NCBI GenBank assembly: GCA_037042915.1
Contig: CM073194.1
Coordinates: 2,170,001 to 2,234,000, forward strand
DNA: 64,000 nucleotides
DNA from: Auricularia sp. M13
Taxonomy: Eukaryota; Basidiomycota; Agaricomycetes; Auriculariales; Auriculariaceae
Direction of reading: 5' to 3'
Part shown: positions 1 to 12,345 of the stretch, in pieces
Layout of the letters: the number at the start of each line of letters is the position of its first letter
How positions within the stretch are numbered: the stretch's first letter is position 1
Position numbers and translations under genes: made by a program
The notes under the pieces: generated by a model
Seen by the model: the letters and a program-made list of their open reading frames with translations, nothing else
Told to the model about the DNA's origin: nothing
Database searches by the model: none

Positions 1-35
1 CTCTTCGCCTGGATCTGTATCACGGCAAGAGAAAT

Positions 36-1707
36 ATGGTTCTAGGAAGGCCTGCGTACGTCCCTCGAATTGTATACATGCTCGTACTGACTAGGGCAGG
101 CTTGATGCTCTACCATTTGACGTACTGTGTCTCATGCGAGACTGTATAGCTGAAACCGACTTGTGTCAACATATCATCAGCGCATCACGTCTGGAGGAAA
201 GCTCAGTGGTCGACTGGAGAGCACATTCTAGACAACACCATCCGCTAGACGCGCTATCCCGGGTATCGCGGTCCATCAGGGCCGTGTGCTGCCCGGTAAT
301 GTTTTCTCGTATCAAGCTTTCAGAAGCCATCTTGCCGCCCTGCGCCATCCTATCTTACACATGGTAAGGAAGTGAACCTTTATTTCTCTACAAGCTTACC
401 CAGCTATGCAGCATGCTCTGGATTACTTTACGTGACTTGGACAATCTGAGGTTCGACTACCATGGCATGCTGCGCAGCATGACTCGCCTTCGCACAATCT
501 TCTGGCAACCCTCGGAGGCTTCGGAATTGCCGGAATGCAACGTCAAATTTGCGCTTTCGTCGCCCACTTTGACAACGTTCATGACGAGGAACTTCCAGTT
601 CCGGGGTGTGATGTCCCCACTGACTGCCACAAGCCTTCAGGCGCTGGACGTGTCGCAAGGCTGGAGAGACCTAACAAGGGTCACCGTTGGCGAAATCGAC
701 GCCGAAAAGCAGTTTCTAGAATCCTTGATCGCGCAGCTTGTGCCGCAACTCCAGGTCCTCCGAATACCCGGCGAGTCTTGTCGCCTGTCGTTCCTCGCCG
801 CAACTGCGTGGCCGCACCTGCGCGAGCTTGTCATCCGGGGCGGTGCTCCCAAAACGGACGTATCTTTCTGCCGGTTGTTCTCTGTCATGCCGCGCTTGCG
901 CATTCTCGCTCTCGCAATCGTACCGTCGCTGGTTCTCCATCCGGCCGATTCTGCATGGGGTCATGACGTTAGGCCTAGTTTGCGGAGGCTTACCATCACC
1001 AATGTTCTCCCCAACGAAGGAATATTTTCCCACTTATCCGGGGAGCTCACCGAGCTATCGTTGCGTGACCAACCGCGTTACTATCGCAGGCGGCTGGTAG
1101 ACGGAAATGAAGTCTCTAAGCCACTTCTAGCATGTCAGGCTGCGCTTTATATCATTCATACTCTTGCGCTCTGCGGTGCCAGCCTGCGCCGTTTGGAGAT
1201 CGTTGTCCGCGAGGATGGCGCGGAGATGCAGCTCTTGTCGCTCATAGCCAAGTCATGTCCAAACTTGACATTCTTTGAACTACATCAATATCGTGCCGAC
1301 GATACTGCCTTCATGCGGCTGCCGTGCAACGAAGTTGACACAAACGTTGTGAGTCCTTTTGTGCAGTATTGTCAATGTGATTACTGAGCCCCTCGCAGGA
1401 CGCGATTGTCAACGTCCTTTCGCCGCTGTGCCAGCTTCGTGTGCTTCGCTTGAATCTGGATCTCGGTCTTTACTCTCACGGACGCCCAGGTCTTGCCTTT
1501 CAAGCGTGGGACCCAGTTTTGACGGCCCAGGCAGGCGTGGTTGCACATATTTTGCACTGGCTTGACATCATTTCGTTTCTGACGACGCACATGGTCGGTG
1601 TGGCGGTGTGGCGTACGTGGTATCCCCACCGTTCTCCGTCTGGCGAGGTTAACCTGGAGTACGACTATTGGACTGGTAACTCCGCCGTCGATCAGGAATG
1701 GTTCTAG
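36..1707 (+). CDS. F-box/leucine-rich protein, subfamily A, copy 1
   Basis: Likely substrate adaptor of an SCF ubiquitin ligase (known of the fold; substrate unknown). Four exons: 36-55, 100-363, 412-1348 and 1399-1707, giving 509 aa. The F-box-like segment starts at LPFDVLCL near residue 10 and holds the A-subfamily motif ASRLEESS, then [13 protein letters not shown]. The large exon 3 has irregular LRR-type strands ([35 protein letters not shown]). The start was chosen because a 20-nt first exon followed by GTACGT recurs in the three other A copies and splices in phase. The last exon has the same length (309 nt) as in the copy at 18.1 kb. No signal peptide. The family is recognised by its internal paralogues; the exact function is unknown. 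Confidence 0.82.
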
Positions 1708-1789
1708 GACAATTTTGACATTTCTTGGCAGACGATAGTCTCTAGGTCACTGTGTAACCAATCTACTCAGCATTACAGAAATCAATTCC

Positions 1790-3091
1790 TATAGCACCAC
1801 GTGAGGCCACCAAATAAATGCGTCCACCCAGGAGCAGGTTCATCACCGCGCCTTCGAGCACGTCCAGCCCTAGCCAAACATTCGGAAGAGGTTCGCAGTA
1901 TGACAGGGTTTGGACCGGATCCAGGGAAGAGGATGCCTTGAAGAAACACTTCCGCAAAAACATGCGAGTCGAAGCTGAACGGCGTGGAGTCAAACGGCGC
2001 GCCATGAACCTGCGGTTCAGGGTCCTCTCCGGTCTGGTCGGCAATGCTAGAATAAACACACGGTCAGCTGGCCGGGGAAACAATAAAGATCATGAGCGCA
2101 CCTGTGCGCGGCCGGGAGATTCGGTCGGGGACGCTTCGGCCGTGCGCACACGATCATGCTACCGTTGGCACTTTGATAATGCTCGCTTTCCTGCGCATGG
2201 GATTAGACAATTGTTAGAAGTTAGTTGTTCATTGAATCATACTACGATCTCGTCGTCGGTCGTCACATGGCTCGACTCATAGGGAGGTCTGCCGCGGCTA
2301 TCGTCTCATTCGGCCGTCCGACGAACGTGGGAATCTTGTGCAGGCCAGGACACAGGGAACGACCCGCAGCCGCGGCGAACTCGATGGCATTGCCGTATAT
2401 AACGCCGATCGTGTCCGCGGACTTGATGTGCGGCGGCGTAGCGAAAGACGAAACGCAGTGCCATATTTCCATGCGCGCACGGTTGAAGAAAAGCGGTGAT
2501 AAAATCGATTCCCTCGCTTGCGCCTGGAGAGCGGCAAGCGGGACAGAGGGCCGTGTCCGTGATATAAAAGACGGAGCGCGCACGGGAGGCAAGCTTCGTG
2601 TCGCCGAAGAGGATGATGTTACCGTCGGCACCACTGCCCTTGCTTGAGTCCGTCAAGGAGCCCCGATCGCGTCGTGAAACGCAGAGCGGCCAAGCAAATG
2701 AACGACGTTCTCCCGGCAGACTCCAAAGGAAGCTGCACAAACGAGTGTTAGCTACCAGTGCACGAGCCTGAGGGACAGTTGGAAGCGGCACGACGAACGT
2801 CGCGTTGATGAAGCTGTCGCGAACCTGCCATTAGGCGTCATGAAAGTCACAGGATAGAGAAACGTCTGACAAGCTTAAATTGAAGGAGCAGCACTGGCGG
2901 CGGCTTCAGTGATTTCTCCCGGTGAGCGCGCAACTAGGAGCAACTCTACCTGTGGGTTGTTGACGGTGGTGCGCACACAGTCGCAGCTGGGCGGGCTAGA
3001 CAGGCGATCAGTAAACAGCACGTTGCCGCTCAGCATACTCACCGTGAGAAGCGGCCGCGAGGGCGAAGGTGACCATAACTGTGCCACACAT
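1790..3091 (-). pseudogene. class II peroxidase pseudogene, inverted copy of the 28.3-kb gene
   Basis: Degenerate copy of the peroxidase at 28267-30169, on the other strand. Matching pieces in order: a leader exon at 3091-3040, the exon with TTVNNPQ (which lacks about 10 nt against the parent), the segment SKGSGADGNIILFGDT near 2620, the segment FVGRPNETIAAADLP near 2300, and the part equivalent to [15 protein letters not shown] near 1930. The last coding part is not seen below about 1790. Stops and frame changes occur throughout, so no full product is possible. Homology continues upstream into the promoter and on to about 3745, so this is a DNA-level segmental duplication, not a retrocopy: intron positions are kept. 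Confidence 0.85.
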
Positions 3092-3745
3092 CGTCGTTCT
3101 CATCTAAGAACACCTGCCTCGCTCAAACACCGTATGTATCTGCTTGTCTCGCCCTCCTGCACTTCAAATAGCGGGAGGCCGCTTCCCAGCATGTACTGTA
3201 GGCCGAACATTACACTGATTATCGAAGCGTTTCGAGCACAAGCGTTTCGAGCACCCTGAAATGAGCCCGTGCGGTGAATGTCCTGCGGATTGGATCTTCA
3301 TAATAGAGCAGTTCACCTTCATCCCAACGTCTGTCAAACCCAGCAGGTTTGGTTTATGATATAGCAACCCGGTGCGTAGGCCACCGCGAAATGAGACCTA
3401 GGATGACAGAGACGTATACGAGCAGATGCAGCAGATTCAGACGCAGCAGCTCCGAGAAGTATCATCGGTCATCAGGATAGACAGAGCCGCAATGCATAGA
3501 TCATGTCGTCTTTATGTCTACGATGCGCGGGCCATTGCTCGGCGCGGTCGAGGGGCAGAAGAACGTTAACGCCGTTGGAATCGTGGTCAAGACGAGCAAA
3601 AAGGGACAAGGCGAAGTGCCAAGCGGGCAGTGCGCAAGTAGACGATTCAGAGACGCCGCGGCGGCGGCGCGAGACCCAAGGGCGTCAAAGGACGAGCAAG
3701 AATCCCGGATCGCGGCAATTGCCGGTGTCCGTTCGCCTCCTACCA
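3092..3745 (-). repeat. duplicated upstream region of the peroxidase gene
   Basis: On the minus strand this stretch aligns with about 27600-28266 upstream of the intact-looking peroxidase. Shared blocks include the stretch ending CACGGGCTCATTTCAGGG (about 3260-3280 here and 28055-28070 there) and the CCCTCGACCGCGC block near 3550 and 27750. It marks the outer half of an inverted duplication of about 2 kb. No separate gene is visible in it. Confidence 0.75.
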
Positions 3746-3799
3746 CAACGTCGTAGCTTCACGACGAGCCGTATCCTACGCTCCGGTCTCTGCCCCTGT

Positions 3800-5520
3800 A
3801 TGATGCTGTATAGAACCAGTAACACGGCCTGCGAGTACGTAACTGTACAAATTATGCACCACTGAATCGTCCTGAGAGGCAGTTGCAGTCATCTGTTGAA
3901 GTTGCCGCATGATATCCTCGATTTGATTTGCGCGCAATTGGAGGAAAGAGCGTGGCTTCCGCTACTCACGGTTTCTCGCTTCGAGGACCGTATAAGTCTT
4001 AGATCATCTATCGGCAGGCTTGCGAAAAATCCTCTCATCCACATTTCCTCGACGTGTAAAGCGCTTCGACGGTTGTGCCTCCCGCGACTTTTCGATTTCG
4101 TCTACCTTAACGATCGGCCCCTAGACAATTCTTTGCGATCTATTTTGGTACATACAAGGTATTGAGCACATTTCAATGGCGCTTCAGATTGAATCTGACT
4201 CAGGACTCAGACGCGTATTGGTGTACGCTACCCCCGAGAACTTTTCTGCATTTCTGTGCCTTGCACCGAATATTCGCGAAACGTACTTCCAACAGCGCGT
4301 GCCATCGCTGGCACCGGTATTGCAGTCCGCCCGCCATGAAGTCATCGCCATTTCCAACGCTCGCTCGTTCCAGCAGTGTCTTCCCTTGGGGCCTATTTGC
4401 GCCTCATTGCGAGTCTTTCGCTTATGTGTTTTTGACCGCCACGTGCAGCATGCCGATTCGGAGGCCGATCGAGTCGGCGAGAAGGCATTGCTGGAAGCAC
4501 TGCTCCCTCGAATCAGGTCGACGCTCCAACTCCTCGTCGTGCCCGCGGAGTCTACCCGATTGTCCCTCCTTGTGGAGGCACCCTGGCCGCGTCTCCGGGA
4601 GCTGGTGCTGTACGGCGCTTGTCCCCTGGTGGATGTCTCCTTCCTCCGCATCTTCGAGATGATGCCTAATCTACGCGCGTTCTCATTTACCGGCGCCCAG
4701 CGCTACAGCCAACGTCCACTTATAATCTGGCCGGAGAATGCACCTGAAACGCCCGACATCTCACGGTTGCGTCGCTTCGCCATGTCGTCTCCTTCAGTAA
4801 ACGACCGCATTTTTGCGCATCTACCAGCAGAGCTCGAGGAGCTCTCGCTTCGAGATGCACCGCGCTTCTACGAGCGTACTCGGTATCCAGGCTTCGGGAA
4901 CAGCATCGACGATAACTTCAGACCTGGCGTACCGACATGCGGCGAGGCTCTCTCGATCTTCCAAGCTTTGAGCTGCTCAGCATTGGTGCATCTCGAGCTC
5001 GTAGTCATTGAGGACGACCGCGAGCTGGACCTGCTGGCGCACATTTCGGACTCGTGTCCTCGGCTTGTTTTTTTCAATTTCCACTGCTATCGCAACGTCT
5101 CCGAATACGATGACCTTTTGAATCACCCGCTGCTCGTCAGTCTTGTGCGTAATTCCTACCCCTTCAACCCACATCTCCTCCGACTGACTTGCGTCCAATT
5201 TCCCCCAGAACGACTTCGGACGTGCGTTGTCAGCATTCAAGGCGCTGCGTGATCTGCGGCTGAACATCGACACGCCGTGGGTCCAGGCCACCCCGTCCGC
5301 GTACTGCGCGCCTCAATCTTATGATCGGGTTGAGGCTGCGAAGGCAATCGCGCAGGTCGTCGCTCAGGCCGTCCCATGGTTGCACACCGTCTCGGTTCTC
5401 ACTCGCGACAACACGAGACTTCCCGAATGGGTCCTGTGGTCCGTTCGCGAGCTCAGCGTCGGCGGAGTGGAGGTGGAGAGAATTCCCGTCAAACACCCAA
5501 GGGAATATTACAAGACGTAA
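3800..5520 (+). CDS. F-box/leucine-rich protein, subfamily B, copy 1
   Basis: Putative SCF adaptor, 516 aa. Exons 3800-3834, 3889-4158, 4211-5144 and 5209-5520; all junctions keep phase and sit where copies B2 and B3 have theirs. The F-box begins LPHDILDLICAQL, followed by LLTVSRFED and STCKALRRLCLPRLF. Exon 3 carries the B-subfamily core LLVVPAESTRLSLL, LRELVLYGACP and ALVHLELVVIEDDRELDLL. The 35-nt first exon is inferred from its GTACGT donor and phase; a second ATG three bases downstream is equally possible. The protein stops at YYKT, about 15 residues before copy B2. A donor-like GTAAGT overlaps this stop, so a short extra exon cannot be excluded. Confidence 0.8.
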
Positions 5521-6229
5521 GTTTTCGTCGCGCTCGCCTGTGAGTATGACCTGATATATATTTTTCTGCAGCATAGACGTTTAGTTTCTACTCGTGGTTG
5601 CTAGACTATCGTGGATACAGTAGTAATCCCGTTCTCCGCAACCCTCTCTATACAAATACAGTTGCTCACCGTCAATGTGACTCTGCCGTGCCCGAGCACT
5701 GAGGGCGGGAGGAATTCCTGCGCTGGCTAAATAATCGTCAAAAATAATCCAAAGTCAGCTGAGAACAATGTGTTGAACGCAGCCGATGAAGACGGCACTT
5801 ACAGCGCGTCCTTGAACCGGCGAGTGGACGGACGCGCTGTGTACTCCAAGGGGAGATCACGAGCATGAGAGGCGGCACTTGACACCTTAGAGAGTTTCCG
5901 CACGGCAATTTTGCGCGTCCGAGTTTCGATTTCGTGACTTCGAGACGCAGGAATATCGTATGTTAGCCAATAATGGTCGTCGGGAAATAGCATTGTGAGC
6001 GGTCCGGCGGAGCGAATCGCGAGGGGCGGAGGAACCGGAGTGAGCCGAGCGACTTCGGGCGCAAGCAACCTGGACGACGGGGCCAGCGACGAGCGCGAGC
6101 CGTTCACCCGCAGCCGTTCTTCCCTTTCTTAATCCTAATCGCCGCCGCCGACGTTCCCGGCGTCGAGCTCGCCACTGTCACGCCCCGCTCACGCGCACGA
6201 CTGCCACCCGCTCCGTTCTCGTTACCGCC
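5521..6229. other. intergenic, F-box B1 to SPG1
   Basis: No gene seen. The last ~180 bases (from about 6052) are the SPG1 5' flank, which also occurs inverted at 17.9-18.08 kb. Confidence 0.6.
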
Positions 6230-9200
6230 ATGTCCGCCGCCGCCGCCTCCGCGAGCTCGAGCACGCTGTCTGGCCAGGGCTCGCTGCCCGAGCCGACGGG
6301 CGACGACAAGAACTCGTGCGTGGCCGCCGCCGCTGCCGTTTCGATCGATGCTGACGCGCTGCAGAGTTGTGATAAAAGTGGGGATGGTGGGCGACTCGCA
6401 AATCGGCAAGACGAGCCTGATGGTCAAGTACGTCGAGGGCTCCTTCGACGAGGACTACATCCAGACATTAGGCGCGTCCTTACTTACTTTCCGAAATGTA
6501 CACTTTACTTACTTACTTTGCAGGAGTCAACTTCATGGAAAAGACCATCACCGTGCGGCGGACAACGATCACGTTCTCCATCTGGGACCTCGGCGGCCAG
6601 CGCGAGTTTGTCAACATGCTCCCGCTTGTCTGCAACGACGCAGTCGCGATTCTGTTCATGTTCGATCTGTCCAGAAAGAGCACACTCAACTCCGTCAAGG
6701 AGTGGTACCGCCAGGCTCGCGGGTTCAACAAGGTCTGTTCAGTTTGCTTACTTACTTCCTTACTTACTTACACTTATTTCAGACGGCAATACCGTTCCTG
6801 GTCGGCACCAAGTTCGACGTGTTCTCGACCTTCCCGCGCGACGAGCAAGAAGAGATCACAAAGCAGGCCAAACGCTTCGCGCGAGCCATGAAGGCCTCCT
6901 TGATCTTCTGTTCGACGAGCGCGAGCATCAACGTGCAGAAGATCTTCAAGATCGTATTGGCAAAGGTCAGTCATCACTCCATTCTTCGTTCCGCCATTTC
7001 GAGTTCCTTGCACCCGCGCCGTCGTCCCTGCGTGCCGCGTCGCTCCCTGCATGCTGCGACGCTCTCTGCGACGCTCTCTGCGCGTCGTCATGTCGATACG
7101 CGCACAATGGTGCCCTGCTCTTTATCCCTTGACAACCGTCAGTTTTCCGACCACTACGAGATTACGCGTCGTCCCGCGCCTTGCGTCTCGCAAGGCTTCC
7201 CAGAGAACCCGCGCGCGCAGATTCGTTCGCGGGGCCGATCTGGCAATACGCGCCAAACTGGACCGCGTTTACTCCTACTGCTTTGTTCCTCCACACAGAC
7301 GAGCGGCTGGCCCATTACCCCCGCGCGCTTCTACCCCGCACATGTGCGCTATCCCTGCAAGTGCGAAGGCAATTTGTGCATTCTCCACCCACCAAGAATG
7401 CGCGATGCGCGATCCTGGGCGGGTGCACGGATAATTGCGGGTCGCGTAGACTCGTCGCGTTGCGCGCCGAAAGCAGCATCGCCGCGTCCTGTCTCGAGGC
7501 GGCTGCGTTTCACACTCCACGCCCGCGCTCGCGCTCTCGTCCGTGATCCCCGCCCATCCTTCCATCTTGCCCATTTTTCAAGCCGCCGCTTCCGCCTTCC
7601 GCGCCTGCGCGTCACCACCATCTTCTTTCCCTTCCATTCCTGCTCCTCCTTTTTCGGCGTTGGACGTACGACCGTATGATAGACGCGGCGCAGGAAGCGC
7701 GCCCGGTGTGGTGTAGCTGCGGTAGAAGACGCGCGCGCGGTGGTCCTGCTTCACCGCGCGCGCAGACCGGTCCTGCGAGCAGAGCATGCGTCAGTCTTTC
7801 GCGCGGCAACTGTCGTTTACCCGCGCAGGCACGCTGCTCGCCGCCCGGCTTGACTGCCCTCGCGGCCAAGGCTGCGGCTTGTGATCCACTACATGTCGTC
7901 TGCGCGCGTTCTGGATTTTCTCTCTTTTCCTTTCATTGCGCGCGCTGTCACGCCTTTCGTTTTTTCCCATTCTTTCTGTGCAGAACTTGCCTTCCGATTT
8001 TCATGCTTGCGCGTAACGCATTCTGGGCGCGGCCTGCGGTGCCCGCTGGTCCTTTGTCGCTGCGCTCCTCGCCTTCTCCGCCGCGAAAGACGACGGCGTA
8101 CGAATGCGCTGATGCAGTACGGCGCGTCTCCCCGAGCGAATGTGCCGATTCGGTGCGGCGCGTCCTCCCGCCTTGCGAGCGAGGTGCGCGGCGGGCCTGC
8201 CGCATAAGTGCGTGCGCGTCGGCCTTGCCGCACAGGTGCGCGCGCCGCTCTTGTAGCTGAGCGTGTTGGTCTTGCTGCAGACTGCAGACCGTGTGCCAAT
8301 TGGACGTAATACGCGCGCCCGGCTTTGCAGCCGCGTGCGCGTCAGTCTTGCTGTCACGCAGACTGGGCGTTCGGTTGTCCAGGCAGGGTTTGCCGCCCTC
8401 TCTTCCCCTCGCGCAGAGTGCGCGTTCGGAGCGCGCCGCGTCTTCCCGCCCTGCGAGCCAGGCGCGCGTTGGTCTTGCGGCGGAGTCGCGCGCGCGCAGG
8501 GCTTGTTGCATAGGTGCACGCGCTGGTCCTTCGGTTGAACACGCGCTAGTCCTGCTGCTGCATGCAGATGGAGCCGGTCTTTCATCAGCAGCGGACGAGT
8601 CTATGTTACGATAGCTGGATACGCGTCTGTGTTGCGGTAGCAAACGACGCGTCGGTCTTGCTTCACAGCACAGAACGTGGGACGCGCAGACTGGTATTGT
8701 AGCTGTACACGCGCTGGCATTTTGGAAGGCGCTGGTCGGGAGGGCAGAGCGCGTGCCAGTCTTCCCGCCGAGGAACGCGCGCTCAGGTCTTGGTCTTGCC
8801 GGACTCTGCACAGGCCTTGCGGGTGGAGGGCGCGCCGACCTTGCACCAGCGTGCAGGTCAAGCCGTGGCCGTGGCAGATGCCTTTGTCTTGGTGTTGCAC
8901 AGCTGCTGTTTCGTTGGTCCATCCTACACCATCCCTGCCCCTCGCGTGCACTGCCTTGATCATCCACATTACACGGCGCACCGTCCTTGTCATCGTCCCT
9001 GCGTGTCCTTGTCCTTGTCCTGCGCCGTCTGTGTGACCGTCTTTGTCCCTGCATGCCGTTGCCCCCATTCTGTCGCATTCGTCTTGCATCTTGTGTGGAA
9101 CACCATCAGTCCCGCACGCACGCGCTATAGCTGTTGCCATTGCGCTCTGTCCGCTTCCTGCCTTGACCCTTTCACTGGGCCGCGCTCACGCTCGGGGGCG

Positions 9201-9368
9201 CTACCATCCAGACTTGGTGCAGAGCGCCTTACCGCCCCGTCATCCTTTCACTGCGAACCATATAGCTAACGATCTTCGCTTTTTTTTGCGCAGGCGTTCG
9301 ATCTGAAATGTGTCATACCAGAGATCGAGGGCGTGGGCGAGCCGGTGCTCATATATCTAGACGTATAG
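6230..9368 (+). CDS. SPG1: septum-promoting GTPase Spg1/Tem1
   Basis: Small Ras-like GTPase that triggers the septation initiation/mitotic exit pathway at spindle poles (known of the fission yeast and budding yeast orthologues). 219 aa from five exons: 6230-6315, 6365-6471, 6524-6732, 6783-6965 and 9294-9368. Visible motifs: P-loop [15 protein letters not shown] for switch II, GTKFD for G4 (NKxD-like) and CSTSAS for G5. The end is FDLKCVIPEIEGVGEP, as in Spg1. The N-terminal ~28 residues are A/S-rich and not conserved. The first intron (57 nt) was chosen because it brings [11 protein letters not shown] into frame. Odd points: intron 2 begins with GC, the last intron is 2328 nt, and introns 2 and 3 are rich in CTTA repeats. 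Exons 1-3 are duplicated at 17.5-18.1 kb. Confidence 0.93.
7670..8830 (+). repeat. degenerate ~30-bp repeats inside the SPG1 last intron
   Basis: The 2.3-kb intron (6966-9293) is GC-rich and low in complexity. From about 7740, and densely from 8200 to 8830, variants of a motif close to GCGCGTTGGTCTTGCTGCAG recur roughly every 25-40 bases, for example near 8217, 8263, 8340, 8470, 8521, 8550, 8650 and 8712. Unit length and sequence drift, so this is an old decaying array. No coding exon was found in it. Confidence 0.6.
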
Positions 9369-10568
9369 AGGTGCGCCCGTCTTCCCGCCTGGTGCGCTGT
9401 ATTGCTCAACGTATGACGCTGCAGGGAGGCTCCCTGTCTGATTTTTTTTTTCACACACCCACCTGCGCAGCCGGAAGGGCCCGGCGCGCCGCCCGCACCC
9501 CTGCATCGTCTCTCTGTTTCGTGTCGCTCTCCCATCCTATCGTCGTGCTCGCTGTGTCCGCTCTATATTTTTCCGCCCAGTTTCCCGTAGTCCCACCCAC
9601 GTCTGTGCCATCCAATCCCCACCCCACCGCGCATCGAAAGTTTTCTGCCTTTCAAATCTCCTGCCAGTGCAAAAATCTTTTTTCCTTCTTTTCGTTTCTG
9701 CTCTTTCCTTTTTTCTGCTTGCTGCTCGATCCGGTATACGTATACGTAAAGCCCATACGCTCGTTTTATATGCCGCTGCCAGTGCCACTTTCGGCCGTCC
9801 ATCCATCCATATTCCTGGTCCCCCGTCTCTCTCTCTCCCCAATGCAATTGAAAGGCTCGAGAACTCGGATGCTCCGTCCTCAGTGGTACTTATTATACAT
9901 ACCTCTCCACCTCCCATCCCCGTGTATTTTGTCCCCCGTCCCTTGAGTGCCAAATCGGTTTTTCTTGCTTTCGTTGTTGGAGCGGAAGACTGGGTGGGAC
10001 TCGATACAGTGCTTGTCTGGACCTGGATTGCGAGAGCTTGCCAGTCTGGAAGCCCACGCGCTGAAAGAAGATTCGTATTATAGTCAGGGTGATGCAAGAT
10101 GTCAATATGTCAATTGCCGACGCGGATAACTTAGTATATAAAGATGTCGGGATTGAATCTCGCAGCATGGGAGACGGTCAAGGGACTGGTCGATGCTCAG
10201 GCGACTGATGAATTCGCATCCGTCTAATTTCTGAATGTTCTTCTAGGCCTGGCGCTGCAGATGCTCGGAATCGGAGATCGCTTTCGAGTGGTCGTCCCCG
10301 ACAGTCGGACAGTCTGGAGCACACGAATACTGCGCAGGCTTCACTTCTCGGGATCAATCTATCCGATGCCGTGAGTTCTACAGCGTGAGCGGCTCTGCGG
10401 TGAACTCGAGGACAAGAATGCCTTGATCGAGTCCCTGCTCCGCGAATTCCATAAATCGCTGGGCACCGAAACGCAAACGAAATCAAAACGGAATGGAAGG
10501 TGAGTACGAAGAGCTACTCGTTCAGAAGGATCTACAAACTAGCCAGGCACCGATATTAATAGTCCAAT
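9369..10568. other. SPG1 3' flank and intergenic DNA
   Basis: Pyrimidine-rich 3' flank, then a TATATAAAG at about 10135 followed by a 28-codon ORF (10144-10230, MSGLNLAAWETVKG). The DNA after it could continue as LALQMLGIGDRFRVVV, but no credible intron joins the two. This may be a gene remnant; I cannot support a functional gene. Confidence 0.35.
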
Positions 10569-12345
10569 CTACGGCAGGATGAGTTCATCTGTATCAGAGG
10601 GTAAGAACAAGACGTACGTCTTGTAATAAACATTCGGGTCGGCCTCCAGTCTCTCAACATCCACCACGACGCCCCGAGCACATACGGACCATATGATCCA
10701 TTCAGCAACTCCGATGTCGCTGTGCGCGAGAACGGTCACCGTGTCTAGCCATGGTACGGCTTGCGCTATGACGCGCGCGATGGCGCTGGAGGCGTTGGCC
10801 CCGTCCCCCAGCTGCCGCGCACTGCCGTACGGGGAAGCAGTGTACTGGGTCCATGGCGTGTCGATGTTCAATCGCAGGTCACGCAGCGCCGCAAACGCAG
10901 AGAACGCACGTGCCAGGGTGTCCTTGGGCATCGAGTTCAGCCAGGCAGCAGACTCGGATACGCGGCAATAACTCACCAGAGAGACGAGCAGCGGCCGAAG
11001 CACAAGATCTTGTTTCTCGAAGACGTTGCGATAGCAGTGATACTCCAGGAGTTCTATTAGAGGGCACGCGCTCGCAATATAAGCCAGGAGGTCGAGCTCC
11101 TGCTCGTCCTCGATGACGACGAGCTCGAGGTGGACCAGGGCTGCGCAGCTGAGCGTCTTGAATATCGAGAACGCGTTGCTGCAGGTCAGAACTCCGGGGC
11201 TATAGGTCTCGTCGATTGGGTTAAGAGAGTTCGGGTGCCGACAGCGCTCGTAGAAGCGAGGTGCATCACGAAGCGCTAGTCCCTCGAGCTCCGCCGGGAG
11301 ATTGGCATAAACGAGGTCGTGTGTGGACGGAGACGATATCGTGAAGCGACGAAGCCGCGAGAGATCAGGCGCTTCGGTCGCGGTGTGAGGCCAGATTAAG
11401 AGAGGATCTTGGTCGTAGCGCACGGCGACGGTGAGCGAAAACGAGCGCAGATTTGGCATCATGTCGAAGACGCGCAACAGGGAAACATTGTCCGGTGGGC
11501 ATGCACCATATAGCACCAGTTCCCGCATGTGCGGCCAAGGCGCGTCCGTCAGGAGAGATAGCCTCGTGGACTCCGCGGGCACGACGAGGACTTCGAGTGT
11601 CGACCTGATTTGAGGGAGGAGTGCGTCCAACCACGCCTTCTCGCCAGACAGGTCGACTTCCTCAGCAGCCAGCTCCCTGTAACGACGGGAAACGCGCATG
11701 ATCAAAACACGCAAAGGGGCGCGAACGTCTGCCAATGGAATGAATTGCTGATTCAAGCGAGGGCTCGCGAGGGCGATGACTTCGTGTTGTTCAGACCGCA
11801 AAAATTGAGACAAGGGTGGCGCCGGCTCTTGGAAATATGACTCGCAAATGTTCGGCGCCAGCTGCAGGAATGCAGAAAGCGTCTCGAGAGTCACCCTGAC
11901 AATAAAAACGCGTCTGGCACGATGGTGAGTAGAGTGACAGTGTCATGTTGAAGACGGTGAATACCTTGTATGAACGAAGATATGCCGCAGCGAGATATCC
12001 AAGGCTCGATCAAATAGAAAGACATGTCTGAAAATGCGCGGTAGGCATAATGTCCGAAGCGCCTTGCAAGTCATAGATAGTTGGACGAGCGGGTGGTGGT
12101 ACAGCCCAGGGACAAGCACTGCGATACGAAAAATTTCCTCCAAACGAGCGACAGAAAGTAGCGGTAACCACGCTACGTCCTGTAGCTGATCGAAGATTAG
12201 ATAAAAGATGTCGTCGGGCAGGTTTAGTAGATGACTGCACGTCGCGCTCAGAACCAGGAGTCCGGCATTATAAGCGCGGGACGTACCTTGTACGCCTTTG
12301 TAGAAAGCCTTCGTGCTGCAGACATACCAGCCTTTGGGGAGGCAT
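10569..12345 (-). CDS. F-box/leucine-rich protein, subfamily B, copy 2
   Basis: Putative SCF adaptor, 539 aa. Exons in transcription order: 12345-12287, 12234-11965, 11913-10977 and 10922-10569. The F-box is LPDDIFYLIFDQL, then SMTCKALRTLCLPRIF. The body has LEVLVVPAESTRLSLL, LRELVLYGACPP and ELDLLAYIAS. The intron at 10923-10976 is 54 nt with no in-frame stop, so unspliced RNA would also read through; it is called because the other B copies have an intron at the same place and the flanking residues then align. The 59-nt first exon is inferred from its donor and phase. The C-terminus DELILP matches copy B3. Confidence 0.82.

Noticed and set aside
7889-9140. Several long R/A-rich open frames (up to 376 codons) in the SPG1 intron, both strands
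   Set aside because: They arise from GC-rich repeats lacking stop codons; composition is repetitive and the frames disagree with each other.
9537-10097. 186-codon open frame on the minus strand
   Set aside because: Low-complexity, R/K-rich shadow of pyrimidine-rich SPG1 3' flank; no homologous look and no splice context.
10144-10500. Small gene after a TATATAAAG box
   Set aside because: The first ORF stops after 28 codons and only a 25-nt interval could serve as intron; kept as intergenic with a note.
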